NCBI GenBank assembly: GCA_019244055.1
Contig: JAFATG010000253.1
Span: 1 to 64,000 of the forward strand
Source of the DNA: Acidobacteriaceae bacterium
GTDB lineage: Bacteria > Acidobacteriota > Terriglobia > Bryobacterales > Bryobacteraceae
Direction of reading: 5' to 3'
DNA length: 64,000 bases
The first letter of the stretch is position 1, and each line of letters begins with the position of its first letter. Shown here one piece after another: positions 1 to 8,639 of this stretch. The translations under genes and the position numbers were made by a program. Below the pieces are notes generated by a model. The model had not been told where the DNA came from. It searched no databases and worked only from the letters and a program-made list of their open reading frames with translations.

Positions 1-187
1 CGGAAGCGGGCCATCAGACTAGAGACGGTCAGGAGTTGCTCAGCCGCCACAGCAGGACAAATTATCTCACTTTGCGGCGGAATGATTTTTTTTTCGCGTG
101 AATGGCAGTTTTTTATGAGCTCCTCTCGCTCGTATTTGCGAAGCCCGTTTGGGCTTAGCTCAACTCGACCCACAAGGAGAAGGGATC

Positions 188-2434
188 ATGAAAAGTTTTC
201 CATGGGCTGCCCGCCAATGGCTGGTCGCCTTGCTCGTAGTCAGCCCGGTCTGGGTAGCCGGCTCTCGTCTGAATGCGGCTCCGCCCGCTCATCCTGCACA
301 TTGGATGCAAGATATCTCGGACCAAATCGGCGGGGTTCCGCTAAGAGGAATAGCGATGCCTGGCACTCACGACGCCGCCATGTACAAGGGAATGGCCGAC
401 GGCGATATCGCGAAAACGCAAACCGGTGATTTCACCGCGCAACTGAACGCGGGCGCGCGCTGGCTTGATTTCCGGTTTCTTTATCTGGATAACACCACCT
501 GTTCATCCGTGGTAACCGGTTCCGAAACGCTGCATACCACACCCCATACCGGCTTCTACATGGACGGTCACAGCGCCCGGTGTATCAACATCCTCGTTTC
601 AGATGCCCTGACTCAAATAGGAACATTCCTCCAAAATCATCCACAGGAGATCATCACGTTGCTGATGGTGCAAAACGGCAATAAGCTGACAGCCGATCAG
701 ATAGCGGCCTTCCAGCAGATGGTAGCTCAAATCCTGGTGAATCCCGCGACGGGCCAGTCCTACATTTACAACGATCAGGTTGCCTGCACGCTGGGCGGGG
801 GTGAATGGCAGGGCAACGGTCCCTGCGACGATCCTCTGGCCCCGATTTCCCCACAAAACGTGACGCCAAACCAGTTATGGTCCACTCCTGCTCGCGTCAT
901 TCTGCTGCAAACTGATTCAAGTCTTGCCGGTCCGCTCATCGGTTCGTGGCTAGATGCGAACGTCGAGGTTCAAGGCGGCTACAACGATGCTTCGGGCGGC
1001 ACGTCTAACCCCGAGTACGAGGTGTTCTGGCTCGATCACGGCACGCCGGCCGGTGCTCCCGGCTTGTATCCTACTCATCCCGCTTACGCCAACTGGACCT
1101 CTGACCCCAAGATGCTCTATCTTTCCGCCTGCTTGACGCCGTTTGGTTCCCCCTCGAGCATTTTAGGCGGAGTCAGCCCGATCTATGAGTCGGACGTATT
1201 CAATCCTTTACTGACCCAGGTGATTCAAAACACCGTTACTTCCACTGAGCAACAGATCTATGCGCCAGATCTCTCGCCGTCCGACCTGAACTGGCTGCCC
1301 TACGTTGTGAACGTCGTTGAGTTAGACAACATCACCGTCGGCGGGACAGCGGCCGCCGTCATTGCAATCAACGACCAGCAATGGCCGGCTTTGAACTCCG
1401 GACCGAACGGCACTTCGGAACTAGCCTCGGGTGGAGGTTTCACGTATAAGCTGGAATCCGCCACGCTCCCCGGAAGCGATCCGGAACTCGATGTCTGGAA
1501 CGATAATGGCCAGGGCTGGAGTCAAGTTACCCGGCTCGGCTCATTTGCACAGACCGGCGCCCGGGTCGCGGTCGATCCGACAGGAAATCCTTGGGTCGTC
1601 AGTTCCTCGGGCGTGATCTCGCGCCAGCTCTCGCCATCCAACTGGACCACGGTCAGCGGCCTTCAGGCGACAGACATCGGAATCGGCTCCAACGGCACTG
1701 TTTGGGCGATCGGGCCGGCCAACGTTCCCTATTTGTACAATTCGACCGCACAAACCTGGACTCCTTACGCGGGAGTTGCAGCTTCGCACATCGCTGTTGA
1801 TAACAGCGGCAATCCGTGGGTCGTCACTACTGCCGGAGTAATCTACAACTTGCCCGCCGGCAGCAGCGCGCCTCCGGCAGGACAGAACGCAGCTTGGCAA
1901 AGCATCAGTGCGCCTTTCGCACCGAGCGCCATCGCAATCGGGCCCGGCAATGCCGTGTGGGCACTGGGACCGAACGTGTATCAGTACAACGGCTCCGGTT
2001 GGACCGAATACAAGAACGGCGGTGTCGCTCTATCCGTCGATTATGCCGGTTCGCCTTGGGTTGCCGATGGCCTGGGCCGGCTCTTCAAGGGCAAGCTGCG
2101 TGGCGTATTGCCCGACCCGCTGTCGCTCGAAACAGTCGCATCTCAGCCCACTAACCTCGGCCGGGGGCTGTGGACCTCTACCGTAACCGTGACCAACACC
2201 TCGACCACCGCCCTATCCGGTCCGTTTTACCTGGTGCCAGTTGCCCTGACGAATGGCACGGGCAATAAAGTGCCTGTCCTTAACGCGACCGGCCAGTTCC
2301 ACGGATTTCCGTATGTGGTTCTGCCGGATAGTACTCTCCAGCCCGGCGAGTCTACGGTCGTTGTTCTCGCATTCCACTCAGTAGCGCCGACGCCGATTTA
2401 CTTCGATCCGAAGGTTTTTCTCGGAACGCAGTAA
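188..2434 (+). CDS. Secreted PI-PLC X-domain-like protein with C-terminal tectonin-like repeats
   Basis: Start set at 188, behind a strong AAGGAG; 748 residues. Residues 1-30 form a signal peptide (hydrophobic WLVALLVVSPVWVAG, then small residues). The next part looks like a phosphatidylinositol-specific phospholipase C X domain: MPGTHDAAM supplies a His at 61, and GFYMDGHSAR near 125 could supply the second. About residues 440-640 repeat a unit like VDPTGNPWVVSSSG / IGSNGTVWAIG / VDNSGNPWVV, typical of tectonin (beta-propeller) repeats that bind carbohydrate or surface ligands. A beta-sandwich-like tail with VTNTSTTALSGP follows. The protein is probably exported and acts on a lipid or glycan surface. 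Enzyme activity is inferred; such X-domain proteins in bacteria are often uncharacterised. It stands alone, with no obvious operon partner. Confidence 0.8.
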   Translation: MKSFPWAARQWLVALLVVSPVWVAGSRLNAAPPAHPAHWMQDISDQIGGVPLRGIAMPGTHDAAMYKGMADGDIAKTQTGDFTAQLNAGARWLDFRFLYLDNTTCSSVVTGSETLHTTPHTGFYMDGHSARCINILVSDALTQIGTFLQNHPQEIITLLMVQNGNKLTADQIAAFQQMVAQILVNPATGQSYIYNDQVACTLGGGEWQGNGPCDDPLAPISPQNVTPNQLWSTPARVILLQTDSSLAGPLIGSWLDANVEVQGGYNDASGGTSNPEYEVFWLDHGTPAGAPGLYPTHPAYANWTSDPKMLYLSACLTPFGSPSSILGGVSPIYESDVFNPLLTQVIQNTVTSTEQQIYAPDLSPSDLNWLPYVVNVVELDNITVGGTAAAVIAINDQQWPALNSGPNGTSELASGGGFTYKLESATLPGSDPELDVWNDNGQGWSQVTRLGSFAQTGARVAVDPTGNPWVVSSSGVISRQLSPSNWTTVSGLQATDIGIGSNGTVWAIGPANVPYLYNSTAQTWTPYAGVAASHIAVDNSGNPWVVTTAGVIYNLPAGSSAPPAGQNAAWQSISAPFAPSAIAIGPGNAVWALGPNVYQYNGSGWTEYKNGGVALSVDYAGSPWVADGLGRLFKGKLRGVLPDPLSLETVASQPTNLGRGLWTSTVTVTNTSTTALSGPFYLVPVALTNGTGNKVPVLNATGQFHGFPYVVLPDSTLQPGESTVVVLAFHSVAPTPIYFDPKVFLGTQ

Positions 2435-2540
2435 ACGTCCAGGCAAGATCTCTCTGTAAACAAGCGGCGATGCAATGGTCTACCGGCGAGTCTCTCGTCG
2501 ATGCCCAAAGCATCGCTGCTGTTAAATGCTGGCTCCACTC

Positions 2541-2703
2541 AGGCTATTGGCTCTGTTGCCGTTCGGCCCGGCTGTCGACGCGATCCGCGTCGACAATTGC
2601 ACCGATCCGCGAGGCAACAAGATCACCACGGACCAGCGCGGCATCAAGCCGCCCGCAAGGACCGGCGTGCGATACCGGCGCATTCGAACTGGTCGAAGTA
2701 CCG
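2541..2703 (+). pseudogene. Remnant of a choice-of-anchor Q domain C-terminus
   Basis: Two adjoining frames together read like the end of a secreted right-handed beta-helix / choice-of-anchor Q protein: LLALLPFGPAVDAI and TTDQRGIK in one frame, then RPQGPACDTGAFELVEV (from 2650) in another. In the family these segments are contiguous (LLPGSPAID..., DQRG..RP, CDIGAFE). The frame change near 2650 and the absence of any upstream body make this a short relic, not a gene. The identification is from pattern memory and is moderately sure. Confidence 0.5.
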
Positions 2704-3357
2704 GGCTCTTGTCTCACGGTGTGGTTGACCCTGGGAAAGTCCAGTAATGGATGATACAGGCACCACGTCGGTAAACGCTCTGATCACGCAGTAGTAACTC
2801 AGAGTTCGTATCACTGATGGGGTGGTTGAGCCAGGGTGTGTTCTGCGCCGGCTACCCCGAGATCAACTAGCAAGCACAGTCAAACTCACGAGAAGGCTCC
2901 CTGGATGCTTTGCTGCTTGTTCCAAAGCACAGAAGCCAGAGGTAGTAAAGCTCGCGAGCAATCGAAACCAGGCAAGGGCTCCGGAGGTTAAGCCCGCCGG
3001 AGCTTTTTCCTGTTCACCGGGCGCGATTGAAAATGCCGTTTGGGTGAGCCGGTTGTTGTCACGCTGACAGGGCTGGCGATTACGTGATGGTAGATCAAGA
3101 AAAAAGCATCTACCCGGGTCCCTGATCTCCGTGACGTGATGACGAGATCAGAACCGGCTCTCTATTCTGCAAAGGCGTGCACTGGAACGGGCGAGCCCCT
3201 CCGATTCTGAGCTTGCGGAATATGTTGGATAGCTCCTGCCTTGTTACGGAGGGTCAGCGATGCCCGAGCAAAGTTTCCAGATTGCGCCAGAATAACGCGC
3301 GACTCGGACAGAATACCAGCCGTCTCAGCGGCGCTCAATCGCGCTCGCGCGGCCCAG
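2704..3357. other. Intergenic stretch without a convincing gene
   Basis: Short open frames exist on both strands but none has a good ribosome site, recognisable motif or protein-like composition. The only structured element seen is the terminator-like hairpin at 2978-3008. This looks like eroded sequence between the PI-PLC-like gene and the XRE regulator. Confidence 0.5.
2978..3008 (+). terminator. Intrinsic terminator-like hairpin
   Basis: GCTCCGG (2978-2984) pairs perfectly with CCGGAGC (2997-3003), leaving a 12-nt loop, and is followed directly by TTTTT. No intact gene precedes it on the plus strand, so it probably belonged to a gene now degraded. Confidence 0.6.
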
Positions 3358-3358
3358 G

Positions 3359-3574
3359 TTAGCGCTTACCGCGAGGGTCATACTGAAAGCACTGCTCAAG
3401 CGACACGCCAAGCGCCATTGCCACTTTGAACGCAGTCTCAAGAGAGGGCGAATACTTGTCTTGTTCCATGGCTATGACCGCCTGCCGTGCAACACCGATC
3501 TTATCCGCGAGTTCTTGCTGTGTGATCTCACGAAGTGCTCGGAGTTCTCGAATCTGATTGCGTATGGCTGGCAT
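3359..3574 (-). CDS. Small XRE-family helix-turn-helix regulator
   Basis: 71 residues, start at 3574 behind GGAAGG. Nearly the whole protein is a Cro/C1-type HTH: IRELRALREITQQELADKIG, then VARQAVIAMEQDKYSPS as recognition helix and the following turn, then LETAFKVAMALGVSLEQCF. This stand-alone short form usually represses a small integral membrane protein encoded next to it. Here the preceding minus-strand reading frame (3711-3574) encodes a hydrophobic stretch and its TGA overlaps this ATG (TGATG), indicating translational coupling. The target is unknown. Confidence 0.85.
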   Translation of the reverse strand: MPAIRNQIRELRALREITQQELADKIGVARQAVIAMEQDKYSPSLETAFKVAMALGVSLEQCFQYDPRGKR

Positions 3575-3711
3575 CAGAGTGCCTTCCGGTAAGCCACAAT
3601 GTGGGTGGCGGTTTTGGTGATATCGGCGATGATCAACATCCCCAACAAGACGCTCAAGAAATGGAGCCCTACCATTCGGCTGTCCAATCGGAGATGGCCC
3701 GAGCAAATCAT
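3574..3711 (-). CDS. Tiny membrane ORF coupled to the XRE regulator, probably a truncated partner
   Basis: 45 codons from ATG 3711 to a TGA that shares bases with the regulator's ATG. The product contains one hydrophobic segment (LSVLLGMLIIADI) followed by TKTATHIVAYRKAL. XRE regulators of this size are often preceded by a multi-helix membrane protein (DUF2178-like) whose last helix looks like this. The frame stays open a further ~55 nt upstream but reaches a stop near 3766, so only the last helix remains. It could be a functional microprotein or the stump of a larger gene; I favour a stump kept in place by the coupling. Confidence 0.4.
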   Translation of the reverse strand: MICSGHLRLDSRMVGLHFLSVLLGMLIIADITKTATHIVAYRKAL

Positions 3712-3732
3712 AACGAGACCCGCAGATATCCC

Positions 3733-3915
3733 ATGAGTAGCAACCGCGACCGAGTCGCTATTTTAAACGTGCACGCCGACACCCCCCACGATCTGAACCA
3801 AGTGATGCGACGCTTGGAAAATATTGTAAGCTCAGCGTTGCGGCAGCTTACTAGAAATACTAGTTCGCCTCGGGAGACATTGCGATCCGAGCTTCATATC
3901 GAAGAAGCCAGGTAG
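3733..3915 (+). CDS. Possible 60-residue hypothetical protein ahead of the sulfite oxidase
   Basis: Begins at ATG 3733 (MSSNRDRVAILNVHADTPHD) and ends with a TAG lying next to the AGGAG that serves the next gene (start 3927), so its position fits a first operon gene. The composition is soluble with a predicted helix (LNQVMRRLENIVSSALRQL). I do not recognise a family, and no strong ribosome site precedes it. It runs antisense to the start of the 45-codon membrane ORF's upstream region. Treat as tentative. Confidence 0.3.
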   Translation: MSSNRDRVAILNVHADTPHDLNQVMRRLENIVSSALRQLTRNTSSPRETLRSELHIEEAR

Positions 3916-4027
3916 GAGACCTCGCCGTGAAGAGTGACTTGAGAATTGCTATAAATCGGCGAGAGCTGCTGGCCTCACTACGGCGCTAGCGAGCATCAGC
4001 CAGGCTCAGGATAAGTCTCCGGAACTC

Positions 4028-5095
4028 GTGACGATTCCCGGCAAGCGCGGCATGATCCTACATAACGATCGTCCAGAGGATCTGGAAACGCCCGTTCGCC
4101 ACTTGGATCAATGGTTGACGCCGAACGATGTCTTCTTCGTTCGCCAACATTTGCCTCGACCTACCATCACGGAAAGTGACTTTCGCCTTTCGATACAAGG
4201 ACGCGTTTCGCGCCAGATCGAACTGTCTGTAGCTGATCTTCGTAAGTTGTCTCAGCACACAGTTCCAGCCGTTCTGGAATGTACCGGCAATGGACGGGGG
4301 TTCTTTCGGCCCCGGGTGGCAGGCATACAGTGGGGACGAGGCGCGATCGGAAATGCAGAATGGAGCGGACCTCGATTGCTGGATCTCACGAAACTTGTGG
4401 GAGCGGATGAGCAAGCCGCGTTCGTCACTGCAAACGGAGCCGATGTCGGCGTTGCGAAGACTCCGGACTTCATTCGGTCTTTGCCAATGCATAAAGCAGC
4501 GGATCCTTCCACGCTGTTGGCGCTGAACATGAACGGCGAGCCACTCTCGCCACTACACGGGTTCCCCGTCCGCCTCATTGTGCCAGGTTGGGACGGTACG
4601 AGCTGGGTGAAATGGGTCACCTCGCTGTCCGTCACCAACGAACCGGACCACGGCTTCTTTATGAATCCTGCTTATCGCTTTCCGAAACACCCCGTGCCTC
4701 CCGGCAGTTCGGCAAATCCGGCGGACCTCGACGTGATTGAAGCTATGCCGGTCAAGTCTTTCATTACGGGGCAGGCCGATGGAGATAAAATTCCACTGTC
4801 GACAACAACACTTCGCGGTATCGCATGGGCGGGCGAGGAGCGGATTATGAAAGTCGAAGTCTCGACCGACTCAGGAGTAAGTTGGAGCGAAGCGCAGCTC
4901 TCTGCGAAAGCCCTTCCATTCACATGGCGGTTGTGGACGCTCGATTGGAAGCCGAAGGCACCTGGCTATTACACAATCTTGTCACGAGCGACGGATTCGG
5001 CGGGACGCGTTCAGCCGATCGTTCCTGTCTGGAATCCATCAGGATATTTGTTCAATGCCGTTGACAGAATCGGAGTGATCGTAGAGGAAGGATGA
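4028..5095 (+). CDS. Sulfite oxidase-type molybdopterin oxidoreductase (signal peptide split by frameshift)
   Basis: Reads from GTG 4028 as 355 residues of the sulfite oxidase/SorA fold: Moco domain with VLECTGNGRGFFRP (Cys85 in this reading is the expected molybdenum ligand), then a Mo-co dimerisation domain (HPVPPGS, RGIAWAGEERIMKVEVSTDSG, WTLDW). The expected reaction is oxidation of sulfite or a related substrate in the periplasm, passing electrons to the c-type cytochrome encoded next. The true gene appears to begin at GTG 3927 (AGGAG eight bases upstream), giving a Tat signal NRRELLAS; then one base seems missing near 3975, and the signal resumes in the 4028 frame as TTALASISQAQDKSPEL. 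As written, the catalytic domain lacks an export signal. It overlaps the next gene by 4 bp. Confidence 0.85.
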   Translation: MTIPGKRGMILHNDRPEDLETPVRHLDQWLTPNDVFFVRQHLPRPTITESDFRLSIQGRVSRQIELSVADLRKLSQHTVPAVLECTGNGRGFFRPRVAGIQWGRGAIGNAEWSGPRLLDLTKLVGADEQAAFVTANGADVGVAKTPDFIRSLPMHKAADPSTLLALNMNGEPLSPLHGFPVRLIVPGWDGTSWVKWVTSLSVTNEPDHGFFMNPAYRFPKHPVPPGSSANPADLDVIEAMPVKSFITGQADGDKIPLSTTTLRGIAWAGEERIMKVEVSTDSGVSWSEAQLSAKALPFTWRLWTLDWKPKAPGYYTILSRATDSAGRVQPIVPVWNPSGYLFNAVDRIGVIVEEG

Positions 5096-5413
5096 ACATC
5101 AGATTTCTTATCGTGAGTGCTACGTTTGGTCTTGCTCCGCTCTGCTTTTCCGCCTCCGACGAGTCCTTGACGGGGAGAAGGGCGGAAGAGCGGAGTTGTA
5201 CTCCCTGCCACAGTCTCCGACTTGTCGATTCTCAAAGACTCTCACGAACGGCGTGGAGCAAAGAACTGGACAAGATGATTGGTTGGGGCGGTAGTGCCGG
5301 ACCGTCAGCTGCTGCTCGATTACCTATCTTCCGAATACAGCGAAGCGAAACCCATTCCCTCTCCGGTTTTGTCTGCTAATGGTAGCAAGGCGCCCAGACC
5401 GCACGACCAGTAG
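5092..5413 (+). pseudogene. Monohaem cytochrome c subunit (SorB-like), frameshifted
   Basis: Starts at ATG 5092, overlapping the oxidoreductase stop (ATGA coupling). Residues 1-21 are a signal peptide (FLIVSATFGLAPLCFSA); the haem site is SCTPCHSL. This frame reads cleanly to KMIGWG near 5288, after which the natural continuation (VVPDRQLLLDYLSSEYSEAK, ending PHDQ) lies in another frame and stops at 5413. One extra base in the G-rich stretch 5281-5293 explains it. The intact protein would be about 107 residues and would be the electron acceptor of the upstream enzyme. Either the operon is decaying or the assembly has indels here; the neighbour carries one too. Confidence 0.7.
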
Positions 5414-5726
5414 CTTGGGCGATACTTCAGCATGGCCCAGAATAAGAGTTGAGGCGCCAGGCATAAGCGGCTGTCACGAGAGCGGTTCAGGTTAGTAAAC
5501 GCGCTTGGCTTCTCCTTCTAATTTCCGGTTCCGGACGACAAGATAACTGCCCGTTTCCAATCGAGGTCTTGTCGGCCCGGCTCTATCAGCTGTTGACTCT
5601 CCGCGACCGCCGGTATTCCGCCCACGAAAGAAGCCAAAGCTCCCCGCCGCACGTCGAGGTCAGCAACAACTCCGCCAATGTTACCCAAATACCGCCCCAC
5701 TTAAAAATCCGTTCACGACCCTCAAA
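5414..5726. other. Intergenic region ahead of the leader repeat
   Basis: No convincing gene. Weak open frames on both strands lack ribosome sites. Bases from about 5673 resemble the flank of the second repeat copy at 45.8 kb (both contain GCCAAT...CCCAA), so the repeated module may begin here rather than at 5727. Confidence 0.4.
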
Positions 5727-5773
5727 CCCACGCCAATCGCTATTTTTCGCCAAAATCGCTTGACATGCATGCT
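5727..5773 (+). repeat. Dispersed leader repeat, copy A
   Basis: 47 bases beginning CCCACGCCAATCGC and ending ATCGCTTGACATGCATGCT-like match the minus-strand copy at 45808-45762 at about 39 of 47 positions without gaps. The conserved TCGCTTGACA contains a perfect -35 hexamer (TTGACA, 5760-5765), so the element may be a mobile or conserved promoter for the gene at 5866. No ideal -10 box lies 17 bases downstream. Confidence 0.6.
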
Positions 5774-5811
5774 AGTGTTTACTCGGGAAGCTCGCCGCCC
5801 CGCTCCCACAC

Positions 5812-5840
5812 GCCCGGTACCGCTCGTATCGGGCTTTTTT
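5812..5840 (+). terminator. Terminator/attenuator hairpin in the leader of the STGP-family gene
   Basis: GCCCGGTAC (5812-5820) pairs with GTATCGGGC (5826-5834) over nine pairs with one G-T wobble, loop CGCTC, followed by TTTTTT (5835-5840). It lies between the TTGACA of the leader repeat and the start codon at 5866, so it would terminate transcripts before the gene unless bypassed. Confidence 0.7.
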
Positions 5841-5865
5841 CATTTCCAAAGGAGCCGATTTCTAC

Positions 5866-6560
5866 ATGCCAACTGAAGCCCAGATCGCCGCGAATCAACA
5901 GAACGCAACCCTAAGCACAGGACCCGTTACACAGGAAGGAAAAGACGCCATCTGCTTTAACGCGTTTCGCCACGGTCTCGCCGGCCGCTTCGTCATCCTG
6001 CCCCACGAAGACAAGCACGAATTTCAAGAACTCTATTTCAGCTTAAAAGCAGAGCATCGTCCTTCGACTCCCACTGAGCACCTGCTGGTCGAGCGCATGG
6101 CCGAACACTGGTGGCTCGCCCAACGCGCTCTCTATCTTCAGCAGCTCTGTTTCGGCGACTCCGAAATCTGCCAGGATCCAAAGCACCTCGCGCTCTATCT
6201 CCGCTACCAAACGACCCACGATCGCGGGTTCCATAAATGCCTGAACGAGCTGCTAAAACTTAGAGCGCAAAAGCGCAAAGCAGAAATTGGCTTTGTTTCG
6301 GAAGAGCGAAAGCGGAAAGAAGAAGCCCAAAAAGAAACCGACGAGGTCCGCAAGCAGGAGCTGCACGAAGCGCGTGTTCGGCTCGCCAACGCCCGCGCTT
6401 CGCATCTCGAAATTGATTCCGATATCCGCCAGACCATCGAAGCGCCGCTGCCGGCCACGTTCGCATCCCGTTCGGAGAGCTGTGCGATGCTTTCAAGGTC
6501 GTTGTCAACGAAGTGAACGGCAAATACAAAGCGAAGTTGGAGGAAAAGGCCGCCGCCTAG
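5866..6560 (+). CDS. STGPxTxEGK-family hypothetical protein with C-terminal frameshift
   Basis: ATG 5866 follows AAAGGAG. The N-terminus ANQQNATLSTGPVTQEGKDA...NAFRHGLAGR is the signature of a DNA- or RNA-associated-looking family of unknown function that I recall as repeated many times in acidobacterial genomes. Residues 60-115 are helical (TEHLLVERMAEHWWLAQRAL), followed by a charged coiled coil (EERKRKEEAQKETDEVRKQ). The unshifted frame ends at 6516 with unnatural sequence; a shift near 6460 restores IPFGELCDAFKVVVNEVNGK...KLEEKAAA and a stop at 6560, so the last 32 or so residues are displaced. Function is unknown. The leader holds a repeat and a hairpin. Confidence 0.65.
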
Positions 6561-6675
6561 CCGAATTTTCTCTGGCCACAAATCAGTGGCGTGGACGATC
6601 TTGTCCTCTGCGTGGTCTATGCGAGTTGTGATCCCATGAAAGCGCCTGCAGCAGGTTCTGCCATAAACTGGCAGG

Positions 6676-7446
6676 ATGCCCGAGTATCCGAGTTTCGATC
6701 TAACCGGCCAGGTGGCCTTGGTCACGGGTGCGGCCAGGGGCTTAGGGCGCGCTATCTCACTCGCCCTCGCCAATGCGGGAGCCAGCGTGGCTCTCGGTTT
6801 TCGTGACATCGAGCGCCCCGGCGACACATCGAAGGTGATTGATGAGATGGGGCCAAAGGCATTGCCGCTCCAGATGGATACTTCAAGGCTCGATCAGGTC
6901 CATCGTGCTATCGAGAACGTGGTGGAACATTTTGGGCGCATCGACCTCCTTGTTAACAATGCAGGCATTGCTCCGGAGAACCTAGCTGAAAGTGTAAACG
7001 AAAAAGACTTCGACCAGACGTTAGCAGTCAATTTGAAGGGCACGTTCTTCGCTAGCCAATATGCAGCTCGGCACATGATGCGGCAGAAGAGCGGAAGCAT
7101 CGTAAACATGAGCTCTCAGGCCGGATTCGCGGCGCTTCCTTCAGAATCTGTGTATTGCATGACCAAGGCCGGCATCGCGCATCTCACGAAATGCCTGGCT
7201 GTTGAATGGGGACGTTACGGGATCCGGGTCAATGCTGTCGCACCCACGTTTATTCGGACACCGGGCACGGAGCCGGCTCTTTCCGATCCTCAATTCGAAG
7301 CCGAGGTGGTCGAAAGAATCGCCGGCTTGCATCGGATCGGGCAGCCGGTGGAAGTAGCCGGTGCGGTCGTCTTTCTTGCGTCGCCAGCGGCTTCACTCAT
7401 AACCGGTCATACACTGCTGATTGATGGTGGGTGGACCGCGCGCTAG
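6676..7446 (+). CDS. SDR-family NAD(P)-dependent oxidoreductase (FabG-like)
   Basis: 256 residues, a classical short-chain dehydrogenase. The cofactor loop is TGAARGLG (17-24), structural motif NNAG near 94-97, catalytic Ser147 in NMSSQAG, Tyr160 and Lys164 in YCMTK, and the C-terminal SLITGHTLLIDGGW close typical of 3-oxoacyl-ACP-reductase and sugar/alcohol dehydrogenases. The cytosolic reaction is reversible oxidation of a hydroxyl to a carbonyl; the substrate cannot be read from sequence. A weak GGCAGG precedes the ATG. The next gene starts about 70 bases after the stop, so the two may be co-transcribed. Confidence 0.9.
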   Translation: MPEYPSFDLTGQVALVTGAARGLGRAISLALANAGASVALGFRDIERPGDTSKVIDEMGPKALPLQMDTSRLDQVHRAIENVVEHFGRIDLLVNNAGIAPENLAESVNEKDFDQTLAVNLKGTFFASQYAARHMMRQKSGSIVNMSSQAGFAALPSESVYCMTKAGIAHLTKCLAVEWGRYGIRVNAVAPTFIRTPGTEPALSDPQFEAEVVERIAGLHRIGQPVEVAGAVVFLASPAASLITGHTLLIDGGWTAR

Positions 7447-7519
7447 CGGCGCGCACGAGGCTCAACAGATTCGTAGCGTGGCCAGCGCGATCGCGCTAGG
7501 ATGGCCGAAGCCAGCGGAT

Positions 7520-8626
7520 ATGACGGATCACTGCGCAGTCGTCAGCGGCAGTTTTCGATCTCTGCTGCTGTTCGACATCGCGGAGGAGATCGATTTGGCT
7601 CTTCTCCGCAGCGTATTGGGAATTGCGGAGAGCAAGCGCGAACCCGCTTTTCGCCACCCCACGCCTGAATACGTCCGCTTCGAGCGGCCTCCTGTGGTGG
7701 AACCGCTCCAACCCTGCCGGACAGAGGACGGCAGTGAACTGCAAACGCGGATTCGGTACTTCGATTACGGGGTCGCGAGTGTCGAATTAGCATTGCCGTT
7801 CCAAACCTCGTGGGAGGGTTTGGTTCGGGTCGCGAATCGCTGGATTATGTCGCCTGAGGTGGAGAGGCGTGCGCACCAGTTGTTGCGCGAGCGTCTGCCC
7901 GGCATCAAACAGGTGCTCAAAAAGCCCTATGCGGACTGGATCTCTGAAGATTACTACCTCATTCAGATCGATCCCATCCGGCCAGAAAGCTGTGCGATTA
8001 TCTCAGCGGAGGAACTGGTTAGAGAGCGCGGGGCCCTAATTGCGCAAATTGTGCGTGGCGAAGAAGCACCGCTCTCCAGCAGCGAACGCCAGGAAGTCCT
8101 GCAGTCGAGCCTGTCGTACTACCCGACGGATCTCTTGGTTGTCGGATGGGTGGCAGCGCTTGTGTACGATTCGCCCGCGAGCGCGTCCGCCACAATCGAT
8201 CTGCTCGAATACGCTAACAGCCAACTCCTGGAATTCCGCTATTACGACGAGGTGTTGACCCGCGTACTGGCCGACGTTTACAAACGCCTCGCCGAAAAAC
8301 GAGGTTTCTGGGGACAGTGGAAACTGGCCAGAGAAGCCGCAAGCCTGAACACGATCCGTCTTGATTATGGAGAGCTTGTCGAGCGTACGGAGAACGCTAT
8401 AAAATTTCTCAGTGACATGTTTTATGCGCGCGCTTACCGGCTGGCAGCGGACCGGATCGGCGTCGGAGACTACCGCAACCTGGTGACTGACAAATTGCGA
8501 ACCGCACGCGACTTGTACGAATCGATGGTGAATGAGTTTCACCAGGCGCGCGCGTTTCTCCTCGAACTTTCTGTTGTGATCATTCTTGTAATTGAGATCG
8601 TCTTCCTGTTTCGAGGGAAAGCTTAA
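7520..8626 (+). CDS. RMD1/YagE (DUF155)-like membrane-anchored protein
   Basis: Start chosen at ATG 7520 (MTDHCAVVSGSFRSLLLFDIAEEID), because the upstream extension overlaps the SDR gene and looks non-coding; 368 residues. IRYFDYGVASVELALPF matches the FxYGv..v motif of the RMD1/DUF155 family, and the C-terminus carries the expected helical stretch (LYESMVNEFHQARAFLLELSVVIILVIEIVFLF), a single tail anchor. Family members in eukaryotes sit in mitochondrial membranes; the bacterial role is unknown. The family assignment is by motif and architecture, not by search. Confidence 0.6.
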   Translation: MTDHCAVVSGSFRSLLLFDIAEEIDLALLRSVLGIAESKREPAFRHPTPEYVRFERPPVVEPLQPCRTEDGSELQTRIRYFDYGVASVELALPFQTSWEGLVRVANRWIMSPEVERRAHQLLRERLPGIKQVLKKPYADWISEDYYLIQIDPIRPESCAIISAEELVRERGALIAQIVRGEEAPLSSSERQEVLQSSLSYYPTDLLVVGWVAALVYDSPASASATIDLLEYANSQLLEFRYYDEVLTRVLADVYKRLAEKRGFWGQWKLAREAASLNTIRLDYGELVERTENAIKFLSDMFYARAYRLAADRIGVGDYRNLVTDKLRTARDLYESMVNEFHQARAFLLELSVVIILVIEIVFLFRGKA

Positions 8627-8639
8627 GGCGATTTTGTGC

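Noticed and set aside
2470-2754. Complete small gene after the PI-PLC-like gene
   Set aside because: The recognisable Q-domain words jump frames, so it is a relic.
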